From assembly GCA_905373425.1 (NCBI GenBank), contig CAJPST010000042.1, positions 1 through 13,160 of the forward strand: a DNA stretch of 13,160 nt, written 5' to 3'. The notes beneath the pieces are model-generated. The model did not search any database and had not been told where the DNA came from. It saw nothing but the letters and a program-made list of their open reading frames with translations. The translations under genes were made by a program, and so were the position numbers. Positions 6,355 to 12,472 of this stretch are shown here, one piece after another (within the stretch, counting starts at the first letter, position 1; every line of letters begins with the position of its first letter). The stretch is from an uncultured Mesocricetibacter sp. (lineage in GTDB: Bacteria; Pseudomonadota; Gammaproteobacteria; Enterobacterales; Pasteurellaceae).

Positions 6355-6902
6355 AGCTTATCCTGTTCGTTTTTATCTTGCGGAAGATAACGGTAAATAT
6401 ACCCACCGCTGATGATAGTGGCAATCAAAGTCATTCCTATGATCCCGAAAGTTTTGAAATCCACCCAAATATCATTGGATAAATAGTTGCTGATATAAAT
6501 GTTAACCAGCATACAGAGCAGAAAAAATCCGGCCCAGCCCAAATTTAGTTTATTCCATACGGCTTCCGGTAATTCGATTTCTTTACCGAGCAATTGCTTG
6601 ATTAACGGTTTCTTAAAAGCATATTGGCTAATTAATAAAATCAGTGCGAAAAGAGCATAAACGATGGTAACTTTCCATTTTAGAAATTCAAGCTCATTAA
6701 AATAGGCGGTTAAAATACCAAAAAAAACCACCGCACTTCCCATAATAATTTGTTGTTTTTCAATTTTACCGTACTTCAATTTTAGTATTACCATTTGCGC
6801 GATTGTTGCAATAACTAATGTAATTGCCGCTTCACGAATACCGACCAATTTATATACAGCAAAAAATAAAATCAGCGGAATAAATTCAAGTAATTGTTTC
6901 AT
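6351..6902 (-). CDS. yciB: Inner-membrane septation protein YciB (IspZ)
   Basis: YciB is a small inner-membrane protein linked to cell division and envelope integrity; its mechanism is not settled. The 183 residues carry about five hydrophobic helices (roughly 5-22, 24-42, 50-67, 78-95 and 115-170 containing the last ones) and start MKQLLEFIPLILFFAVYK, a family hallmark. E. coli YciB has 179 aa. The gene is sandwiched in the operon: its start overlaps the yciC stop by one base and its stop overlaps the yciA start by four bases. AAAGG lies just before the ATG. One uptake signal lies within the gene. Confidence 0.95.
   Translation of the reverse strand: MKQLLEFIPLILFFAVYKLVGIREAAITLVIATIAQMVILKLKYGKIEKQQIIMGSAVVFFGILTAYFNELEFLKWKVTIVYALFALILLISQYAFKKPLIKQLLGKEIELPEAVWNKLNLGWAGFFLLCMLVNIYISNYLSNDIWVDFKTFGIIGMTLIATIISGGYIYRYLPQDKNEQDKL
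6730..6738 (-). repeat. DNA uptake signal sequence (Hin-type USS) in yciB
   Basis: Exact ACCGCACTT inside yciB. Confidence 0.9.
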
Positions 6903-7678
6903 TAATAAGCCTTTTGCGTAAAAATAATATAGAACCGATAAGTAAATACCAATGCAAAAGCATTGATAAAGGAAATCACTAAATTGGCAAATAGGGTGAA
7001 AACTAAATTATCGGATAGAGAAGCAAGCTGTTGCCCAACTAGTTGGAAAATAAAATAAACCAACACACAATACAAGAATAATACTGTTGTGCGTTTCACG
7101 CCTTTTAGCCAAATAAAGGAAATGGATTCGGAAAGCCCTTTATCTCCGATAAGATAACCGACCGGAGCAAGACATAAACGAATAGATACAAAAATTCCGA
7201 AAAACATTGCCAACACCGCAAAAATTGACGGTGAAGTTTGCTGGGCTAGAGCAACCCAAATATTTGCCAAACCGATAATGATTGGGAAGAGTAATAAAAT
7301 ATTCAGTAATAAAACCCCTAAAAGGCGGCTGAGTGTCATACCGAATATTTGGCTTAAAGTATAATTATTACGCAAGCTGATGTGATGGATCGTCAAAATC
7401 CCCCAGCTTGATACGGTTATAAATAATATCTGACTGATAATATTGATAAAAAAAAGCAGCGTGATATCAGTTTTTTCTAGTATCGTTGCGAGTAATTGTT
7501 CCGGTGGTAAATTTTCTTTATTGGGGATTGTTACGATAGGTTCCAGCAATGCGCTTCCAAGCATATCAATTGCAAGGGAAATTAAAAAGAACGCAACAGT
7601 AAAGGTTATTATGAATTGACGTTGATTACGAATAAAGTTCCAGCTGTCTTGAAAAAGCTGTGTAAAATTAATCGGCAT
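6902..7678 (-). CDS. yciC: YciC family inner-membrane protein (UPF0259)
   Basis: A 258-residue multi-pass inner-membrane protein with about six hydrophobic segments, matching the YciC/UPF0259 family by its start MPINFTQLFQDSWNFIRNQ, the LCLAPVGYLIGDKGLSESISFIW region and its place before yciB. E. coli YciC has 247 aa. Function is unknown. In E. coli, YciB and YciC have been connected with the membrane and LapB/LPS balance, which I mention only as background. It is the first gene of the leftward yciCBAI operon. A -10-like TATAAT on the - strand (plus-strand 7713-7718) lies 35 bp before the ATG, but I see no good -35. The ribosome-binding site (GAGA) is weak. Confidence 0.92.
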   Translation of the reverse strand: MPINFTQLFQDSWNFIRNQRQFIITFTVAFFLISLAIDMLGSALLEPIVTIPNKENLPPEQLLATILEKTDITLLFFINIISQILFITVSSWGILTIHHISLRNNYTLSQIFGMTLSRLLGVLLLNILLLFPIIIGLANIWVALAQQTSPSIFAVLAMFFGIFVSIRLCLAPVGYLIGDKGLSESISFIWLKGVKRTTVLFLYCVLVYFIFQLVGQQLASLSDNLVFTLFANLVISFINAFALVFTYRFYIIFTQKAY

Positions 7679-7773
7679 TATAATGTCTCATTAAAGTAAA
7701 AAGTCAGCGGGTATTATACCGTTTTTATTATGAAGTGGTAGTTTCTTCATATATTCTCAGCCTGATCTTGGAA

Positions 7774-7782
7774 AAGTGCGGT
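7774..7782 (+). repeat. DNA uptake signal sequence (Hin-type USS), intergenic
   Basis: Exact AAGTGCGGT followed by CATTTTTTT, fitting the longer USS consensus with an A/T block. It stands alone, without an inverted partner. Confidence 0.9.
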
Positions 7783-7946
7783 CATTTTTTTATGCGTTTT
7801 AAGTATTTTATAGTGTAACTTAATTCGTTGGTCGATTGGGCATCTGAATTGCCTTAGCAAATGGATTTTCTAACTGAAAAAGGAAAAGACTTATTTGATA
7901 CATAACTTGATGAGAAGAATATTGGGATTGAAAAGAACTTAAATTT

Positions 7947-7980
7947 ATCCGGCAGACGCAATATTTTAAGACTGCCGGAT
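7947..7980. terminator. GC-rich hairpin downstream of zapG, possible weak terminator
   Basis: ATCCGGCAG (7947-7955) pairs perfectly with CTGCCGGAT (7972-7980) around a 16-base loop. On the - strand it lies about 60 bp after the zapG stop, but the following bases are AAATTTAAG rather than a T run. A role as terminator is therefore uncertain. Confidence 0.4.
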
Positions 7981-8040
7981 TAAGTTTGTCCTTATACAAC
8001 GCTATTTTTTCAACCTCTTTTGATAATAGGTTTGAATCTA

Positions 8041-8481
8041 TCAGCGTTCTGCTTTTAGTATACCGGAAGACCCTTCTGAGTAATCACGCGGTGCGTCTTT
8101 TTCCGCTTTTATATCTTCTTCCGTTTTTTCGGTATTATTTTCCGTATTCTCTGAGGATTCAGCGGAAATTAGATTTTGTTCAAACAGTGGGTTATTAGTC
8201 AATTCAGGTAGAAATTGAGTAGAGGAGGTGGCCAAATGGCGGTATAGTTTTTGATAATCTTGCGCTAAGGTTTTCAACAGTTCTGCACTTTCTGCAAAAT
8301 GTTTTTCCAATTGTTGCTTTTGGTTGTTCAATTCAGTTTGAACTTGCTGTAATTCCGCTTCAGTTTTAATTTGCTTTTTTACCGAGTCTTTGGTTAAACG
8401 TAACAAAACATAGGCTAATACCCACCCTATAATTAAGCCGATTAACGCTGCTTGCCACATTTCCGGTGTCCAAATTTGCAT
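8041..8481 (-). CDS. zapG: Cell-division and envelope protein ZapG (YhcB, DUF1043)
   Basis: ZapG/YhcB is a single-pass inner-membrane protein with a cytoplasmic coiled coil that affects divisome, cell shape and envelope synthesis. One transmembrane helix (about residues 8-28, AALIGLIIGWVLAYVLL) is followed by a Gln/Glu/Leu-rich coiled coil (about 30-85). Then come the family motifs HFAESAELL, LAQDYQKLYRHLATSS and, near the C terminus, PRDYSEGSSGIL. At 146 aa it is slightly longer than E. coli YhcB; the extra part is an acidic Glu/Asn/Thr-rich insert before PRDYSEG. I start it at the ATG at 8481 because AGGAG (8492-8496) is then at the right distance. A GTG at 8490 would sit directly on the Shine-Dalgarno. 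A CRP-type promoter is predicted upstream. Confidence 0.93.
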   Translation of the reverse strand: MQIWTPEMWQAALIGLIIGWVLAYVLLRLTKDSVKKQIKTEAELQQVQTELNNQKQQLEKHFAESAELLKTLAQDYQKLYRHLATSSTQFLPELTNNPLFEQNLISAESSENTENNTEKTEEDIKAEKDAPRDYSEGSSGILKAER

Positions 8482-8517
8482 AACAATCACTCCTTTTTGT
8501 AACGATATAATGTCTTA

Positions 8518-8546
8518 ATCATAACGTTAAATGTTCTTTTTGTCTT
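8518..8546 (-). promoter_or_regulatory. Candidate zapG promoter
   Basis: Read on the - strand, AAGACA (plus-strand 8541-8546) and TATGAT (8518-8523) are separated by exactly 17 bp. This places transcription start near 8511, about 30 bp before the zapG ATG. The -35 matches only four of six consensus bases, which suits an activator-dependent promoter. Confidence 0.5.
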
Positions 8547-8562
8547 GTATTCCTTTGTGTTT

Positions 8563-8578
8563 TTTGAGTTAGATCACA
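8563..8578. promoter_or_regulatory. CRP-like binding site upstream of zapG
   Basis: TTTGA, six bases, then TCACA matches the CRP core TGTGA-N6-TCACA at nine of ten positions, and the flank AGATCACAT matches the extended right half. Its centre (8570.5) is about 60 bp upstream of the start predicted from the zapG promoter. That is the class I CRP spacing (-61.5), so CRP activation of zapG is a reasonable inference. Confidence 0.5.
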
Positions 8579-8626
8579 TAATTACTTTAAATATTAAAAA
8601 GTAACAATTTCAAAATGTTAAAAAAT

Positions 8627-8663
8627 ACCGCACTTTATTATTCGATAAAATAAAAAGTGCGGT
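8627..8663. terminator. Inverted uptake-signal terminator after the CAP lipoprotein gene
   Basis: Two exact USS cores face each other: ACCGCACTT (8627-8635) and AAGTGCGGT (8655-8663). Together they form a 10-bp stem followed by T runs in both directions (TTTTTTTTC rightwards; ATTTTTTAAC leftwards). It ends the - strand gene that stops at 8675. These are the last uptake signals in the window. Confidence 0.85.
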
Positions 8664-8674
8664 TGTTTTTTTCT

Positions 8675-9946
8675 TTATTTTTTCGCTGCAAATGCACCGC
8701 GTTTTGAGGTGCTTTCTTCATAAAACACACCACCTACTTCATCAGCATTCGTACCGAAGAAGCCGCCTTGAGTGGCAACCGGAGCACCTTCTTGACTGTA
8801 GAAGCTTGTACCTCTAATTGTAGCGTGGATATCCATCAGCTTATTATTATTTTCCACTAACGCACCATCTAATTGTTTGGCGGAGAAATTCGCTTGAATA
8901 TGGGCAGCTACATTGGTGTTCACGTTTCTACCATCGCTGATAACTGCCTTACCAGTATAAGTTGCACTACCTGTTTGCGGCATATTTACATATTCGGTGT
9001 TGTTGCCATGATAAAAGCCTTTATAAAGATCTGCGCCGTTTTTTATTACACCGAAACGGGTGGCGGTATAACCGTTTACTGTTCCAACATGATTTCCATG
9101 ATTAATTTGATGCCAGCTGCCGTTACCACTTACATCATGTAGAGAAATATTCACACCATCAACTTTTAACCATTGAGTCGCGGGCAAAGCTTGCTCTGAT
9201 TTTGCTGTTGCGGCAGCTAAACGATTTTGTTTGGCGTTAGGGGATGTATCGAAATAGTAATTACCGGTAGTCTCGCCATCGTTGCTGAACAGTTGCACCC
9301 AGTAATACGTAAATCTACTACCTGGTACATAGACAATTCCCACCCCAATGGTTTGATAGTTTGGTGTCATTAAGTTGTCATAATGCCCTTTACTGTTGCG
9401 CCATTGAACTAAGACGGTTGTGTCTGCATTATTAGCTCCGGCGGCAATGTTTTCGCCGACCTTAGCTTCTGAATTAACTAAGAGTTCGCTATCAGGCAAA
9501 GAATGGCTGAAGCGCCCAACGATTTGTTCTGCCCTGCGCTGAGCAAATGCAGAGAGTTTTTCGTCATAACGTAATGGTGCTAGCCCTTTTTCAGCGCGTA
9601 GTTTATTTGTGTTTTCCACAACTTTTTGGACTTGAGCCTCCAAGTTTGCAGCAACAGGTTTTACTTTGAATTTATCGATCTGTGCAGTGGCTCTAAGATC
9701 GGAATGAATTAAATTGGTCGGATTTACAGTTGATGCTGTATTAGCCGCTCCATTTGTTCCTCCGTTATTGTTTGTCTGAGCAGAAGAGTTTGGTGGAGTC
9801 TGTGTGTTGAGTTTTTGGCCGGTTTCTGTTGTTGCTGTGTTATTTGTCTGTGCGCTTGAAGCATTATTACTGCCGCCACCGCTACTACAAGCAGCTAAAG
9901 TCAGTGCAAAGCCGGTGAGCAGAAATTTTGATGAGTGTTTTTTCAT
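8675..9946 (-). CDS. CAP/SCP-domain lipoprotein with C-terminal TbpB-like beta-barrel
   Basis: Predicted 423-aa lipoprotein, probably surface exposed. A signal peptide ends in the lipobox LAAC (Cys20). Residues 21-75 are a Ser/Asn/Thr/Gly-rich flexible linker. Residues about 105-222 form a CAP/SCP domain: ENTNKLRAEKGLAPLRYD, H148 in FSHS, E165 in GENIA and H188 in GHYDNLM match the usual His/Glu cleft. Residues about 295-423 resemble the lipoprotein barrel of transferrin-binding protein B and related Slam-exported proteins: GSATYTGKAV (326-335), FSAKQLDG, GGFFGTNADEVGGVF (394-408) and the end RGAFAAKK. The joined architecture is unusual. The function is unknown; bacterial CAP proteins have no common activity. 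No Slam gene is seen. A promoter (9991-10019) predicts a transcript starting near 9984, so the upstream ATG at 9988 is unlikely. ATGs at 9955 and 9946 remain, and I prefer 9946. The gene contains no uptake signal. Confidence 0.85.
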   Translation of the reverse strand: MKKHSSKFLLTGFALTLAACSSGGGSNNASSAQTNNTATTETGQKLNTQTPPNSSAQTNNNGGTNGAANTASTVNPTNLIHSDLRATAQIDKFKVKPVAANLEAQVQKVVENTNKLRAEKGLAPLRYDEKLSAFAQRRAEQIVGRFSHSLPDSELLVNSEAKVGENIAAGANNADTTVLVQWRNSKGHYDNLMTPNYQTIGVGIVYVPGSRFTYYWVQLFSNDGETTGNYYFDTSPNAKQNRLAAATAKSEQALPATQWLKVDGVNISLHDVSGNGSWHQINHGNHVGTVNGYTATRFGVIKNGADLYKGFYHGNNTEYVNMPQTGSATYTGKAVISDGRNVNTNVAAHIQANFSAKQLDGALVENNNKLMDIHATIRGTSFYSQEGAPVATQGGFFGTNADEVGGVFYEESTSKRGAFAAKK

Positions 9947-9990
9947 AGGGAGCATTTCTTTTTTAAGGGGATAAGAAGACTTCATCATTC

Positions 9991-10019
9991 ATTGTAACCG
10001 AGACATGCATAGTTATCAA
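9991..10019 (-). promoter_or_regulatory. Promoter of the CAP/TbpB-like lipoprotein gene
   Basis: Read on the - strand, TTGATA (plus-strand 10014-10019) and TACAAT (9991-9996) are separated by 17 bp, each five of six to consensus. Transcription should begin near 9984. This decides against the ATG at 9988 as translation start. Confidence 0.65.
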
Positions 10020-10148
10020 TTACCTGTTTGTTGGGCAAGATTTATTTATGAAATTAAATAGAATCATATCTTTTATTTAGGTTGAAGGGTTTTGATTATA
10101 AGTAGAGTAAATAAAGAGTAAGCTCTGCGTAAATTTAAGTAAATCGCA

Positions 10149-10178
10149 TTGTGAGAAACTTGACAATAATGATATGAT
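10149..10178 (+). promoter_or_regulatory. Candidate promoter of the phosphoethanolamine-transferase operon
   Basis: TTGTGA (10149-10154) and TATGAT (10173-10178) are separated by 18 bp. Start of transcription would be near 10185, which favours the ATG at 10210 over the one at 10174. The divergent region of about 200 bp between the two start codons is AT-rich and otherwise shows no clear operator. Confidence 0.35.
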
Positions 10179-10209
10179 CATCGCAATTTTAATGATCTGT
10201 TATATAAAT

Positions 10210-11847
10210 ATGTTTAAACGCTTTTTATCTTATCTAAATAAAAGAATATTCTATATTTGGTTATTGTTTTTTAGTTTTTTAACGGTGACCATGTCTCCAG
10301 AAGATGGTACGTATTACGGATTTGCGGCTACATTTATATTATTTTGTGTAGTATATTTTTTTAATGAGAGAATTTTTTCTTTTTTTATTATTTTTATCGT
10401 ATTCAGCTTATCTTTATATTATCCTATATCGCTATATCATGGTTCTCTTAATTCAGGGATTATTGCTGCTGTTTTTGAGACAAATGTAAATGAGTCTTTA
10501 GAATTTATCGGAAAATTCAAACTATCGGATTTTACATTTCCTTTTCTTTATGTGTTTTCAGCTATTATTTTAATGCGGCTAAAAAAATATAACAAACATA
10601 ATGAAGAAAGTGCTGAAGATAAAAAGAAACAAAAAATACTACATTTTATTTTGGCAGCGGTCGTCTTGTTTTGTATGGTTTGGATTCCGACCAAATATTA
10701 TATGGATTTTCATTCCAATGATGATGATATTGACGGACGTTGGACATTAGCGAACAGTCCAATGAATTTAATTTCTTTCTATGCCAATATTTATAATAGC
10801 ATAGATGATTATTTTGTAGAAAAAGAAGAACTTAATTCAGCTAAAAACTTGGCCCCAGATTGGATTATAGAATCGGCGACACCAAAATATAGAAATTATG
10901 TATTAGTTATTGGTGAAAGTGCTCGAAGAGATTATTTGTCTGTCGATGGTTTTACATTAAAAACCAGTCCTTTTGTTGATTTAACTAAAGGCTATATTAA
11001 TCTGGGATATGTTTCCTCTGCACCGGCTACCTATCACTCATTGTTAAACACCTTATATTTAAAAATGAAAAATAAGGAAAATGGAAAGAAAGATTATTCA
11101 TATAATATTATTACCTTGGCAAAATCAGCAAAAATTAAAACTTTCTGGTTATCAAATCAAGGAGTTATAGGTAAGTTTGATACAATTGCCAGCCGCTTAG
11201 GAATGAGTGCTGATTTTACTTATTTTACTAAAAAAGGTGGATACAATACTGACAATGTGGATGATATGAAATTAGTAGATGTATTAAAAGAAAAAATGAG
11301 TGAGGAATCTAAGAATAAAAATTCTCAATCTAGATTATATGTATTACATTTAATGGGTTCTCATCAAAAATTTTGTCAGCGCTTGAATAAGGATGAAAAT
11401 AAATATGAGTTTATAAATAAAAATTTATCTTGTTATGTAAATACGATATTAAAGACCGACCATTTACTTGAAAAGATTGTTAATTTATTAAAAGAACAAA
11501 ACGAAAGTTATTCTCTGATCTATTTTTCTGATCACGGTTTATCCCATACAGATAAGGAAGATAAAGATGCAGTTAATTTAGATCATGGCGCTGAGTTTAA
11601 ACAAAATTATGAAGTTCCTTTTGTGAAAGTATCTTCCGATGATGTGGAAAGAAAAGTTGTTAATACTAAAAGAACAGCATTTAATTTTATGTATGGCTTT
11701 TCACAATGGCTAGGAATCAAGTCGAAACATTTGAATAAGGATTATGATTTCTTTTCAGATAAAGATGATGAAAATATCAAAGTATTTAACTTTGAAAAAT
11801 ATGTTCCTTTTGATGAATTAAAAGATGATGAGATACCAAAATATTAA
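10210..11847 (+). CDS. Phosphoethanolamine-transferase-like membrane enzyme (alkaline phosphatase/sulfatase superfamily)
   Basis: An inner-membrane protein with about five N-terminal transmembrane helices (to about residue 160 of 545) and a periplasmic catalytic domain of the EptA/EptB/CptA type. These enzymes move phosphoethanolamine from phosphatidylethanolamine to lipid A, LPS core or other envelope acceptors. Family marks: FETNVNESLEFI after the third helix; the metal-binding motif VLVIGESARRDY with E236; candidate nucleophile T274 in APATYHSL; HLMGSH with H380 and H385; FSDHG with D441 and H442; and DHG with H459. All residues expected for Zn2+ binding and phosphoryl transfer appear present. 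The acceptor cannot be told, and no polysaccharide genes are near. An in-frame ATG at 10174 would add 12 residues but overlaps the candidate promoter. GC content is low and no uptake signal is present. The next gene begins 21 bp downstream, so this is the first gene of an operon. Confidence 0.85.
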   Translation: MFKRFLSYLNKRIFYIWLLFFSFLTVTMSPEDGTYYGFAATFILFCVVYFFNERIFSFFIIFIVFSLSLYYPISLYHGSLNSGIIAAVFETNVNESLEFIGKFKLSDFTFPFLYVFSAIILMRLKKYNKHNEESAEDKKKQKILHFILAAVVLFCMVWIPTKYYMDFHSNDDDIDGRWTLANSPMNLISFYANIYNSIDDYFVEKEELNSAKNLAPDWIIESATPKYRNYVLVIGESARRDYLSVDGFTLKTSPFVDLTKGYINLGYVSSAPATYHSLLNTLYLKMKNKENGKKDYSYNIITLAKSAKIKTFWLSNQGVIGKFDTIASRLGMSADFTYFTKKGGYNTDNVDDMKLVDVLKEKMSEESKNKNSQSRLYVLHLMGSHQKFCQRLNKDENKYEFINKNLSCYVNTILKTDHLLEKIVNLLKEQNESYSLIYFSDHGLSHTDKEDKDAVNLDHGAEFKQNYEVPFVKVSSDDVERKVVNTKRTAFNFMYGFSQWLGIKSKHLNKDYDFFSDKDDENIKVFNFEKYVPFDELKDDEIPKY

Positions 11848-11868
11848 TTTAAATTAAGGATGAAACCA

Positions 11869-12471
11869 ATGGTTAGTTATAGTTTGAAAACGATAAAAGC
11901 AGTTTTCTTTTTATCAGGAATTGCCGCGTTGATTTATCAGATAGCTTGGCAAAGAATGTTATTTACAGCTTTTGGGGTTGATCTAGAATCAGTCACTATT
12001 ATTATTTCCGTATTTATGGCGGGATTAGGGGTAGGAGCCTATTACGGAGGACGTATTGCCGATCGTTTTCCTAATCATATTATTCAGTTTTTTGCATTAA
12101 CTGAAATTGGCATAGGCACATTCGGCATTGCCAGCCCTTTCTTAATTGAATTTGTGAAGGAGGTCTTTCTTCATTCTAATGTACTGACTGTTGCACTAGC
12201 TAATTTTGTGTTATTGCTTTTCCCGACGTTTTTAATGGGAAGTACGTTGCCATTATTAACCCAGCATTTAAATAAATATGTTAATAATGTTGGGAATAAT
12301 ATTGGTTGGTTGTATTTCACAAATACATTAGGTGCAGCAACTGCTTGTATATTAACGGGATTGGTATTATTTAACTATTTAACGTTAACTCAGGTAATTT
12401 ATTTAGCTGCGGTTATTAATTATATTGTTGCAATAGTAGTTTTTATTAAATATGGCAGTAAGGGAAACTAA
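11869..12471 (+). CDS. Six-helix membrane protein resembling the N-terminal half of fused MFS/spermidine synthase proteins
   Basis: A 200-aa inner-membrane protein with about six transmembrane helices and little else. SGIAALIYQIAWQRML near the start, the MAGLGVGAYYGGRIADR loop, and LFPTFLMGSTLPLL plus WLYFTNTLGAATACILTG further on match the first membrane module of proteins annotated 'fused MFS/spermidine synthase'. In those the membrane part and a SpeE-like domain form one long chain; here the chain ends after the first module and the next gene supplies the rest. I choose ATG 11869, since AAGGA (11856-11860) is 8 bp upstream of it; an ATG at 11860 overlaps that site. No catalytic domain is present. 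It is probably a partner of the next protein in a membrane complex. The function is unknown. Confidence 0.75.
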   Translation: MVSYSLKTIKAVFFLSGIAALIYQIAWQRMLFTAFGVDLESVTIIISVFMAGLGVGAYYGGRIADRFPNHIIQFFALTEIGIGTFGIASPFLIEFVKEVFLHSNVLTVALANFVLLLFPTFLMGSTLPLLTQHLNKYVNNVGNNIGWLYFTNTLGAATACILTGLVLFNYLTLTQVIYLAAVINYIVAIVVFIKYGSKGN

Positions 12472-12472
12472 A

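Larger units (their letters stand above)
7679..8040. other. Intergenic stretch between yciC and zapG; no convincing gene
   Basis: The 362 bp hold an uptake signal (7774-7782), a GC-rich hairpin (7947-7980) and short frames on both strands. On the + strand, the frame from 7819 to 7983 reads protein-like but is broken by stops at 7855 and 7903. On the - strand, a 27-residue ORF (7903-7820) ends AKAIQMPNRPTN and its frame stays open upstream towards zapG. Neither has a clear ribosome-binding site or a recognised family. A decayed gene is possible. Confidence 0.4.

Noticed and set aside
6176..6412. 78-codon + strand frame over yciA and the end of yciB
   Set aside because: Antisense to the thioesterase signature; shadow of a well-recognised gene.
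7986..8198. 70-codon + strand frame before and over the end of zapG
   Set aside because: Most of it is antisense to the acidic tail and PRDYSEG motif of ZapG; no ribosome-binding site or recognisable family.
8873..9142. 89-codon + strand frame inside the CAP/TbpB-like gene
   Set aside because: Antisense to the barrel domain, whose - strand frame shows clear family motifs.
9946..9988. Upstream start codon adding 14 residues to the CAP lipoprotein
   Set aside because: The predicted transcript starts near 9984, and the extension would put extra charged residues before an already complete lipoprotein signal peptide.
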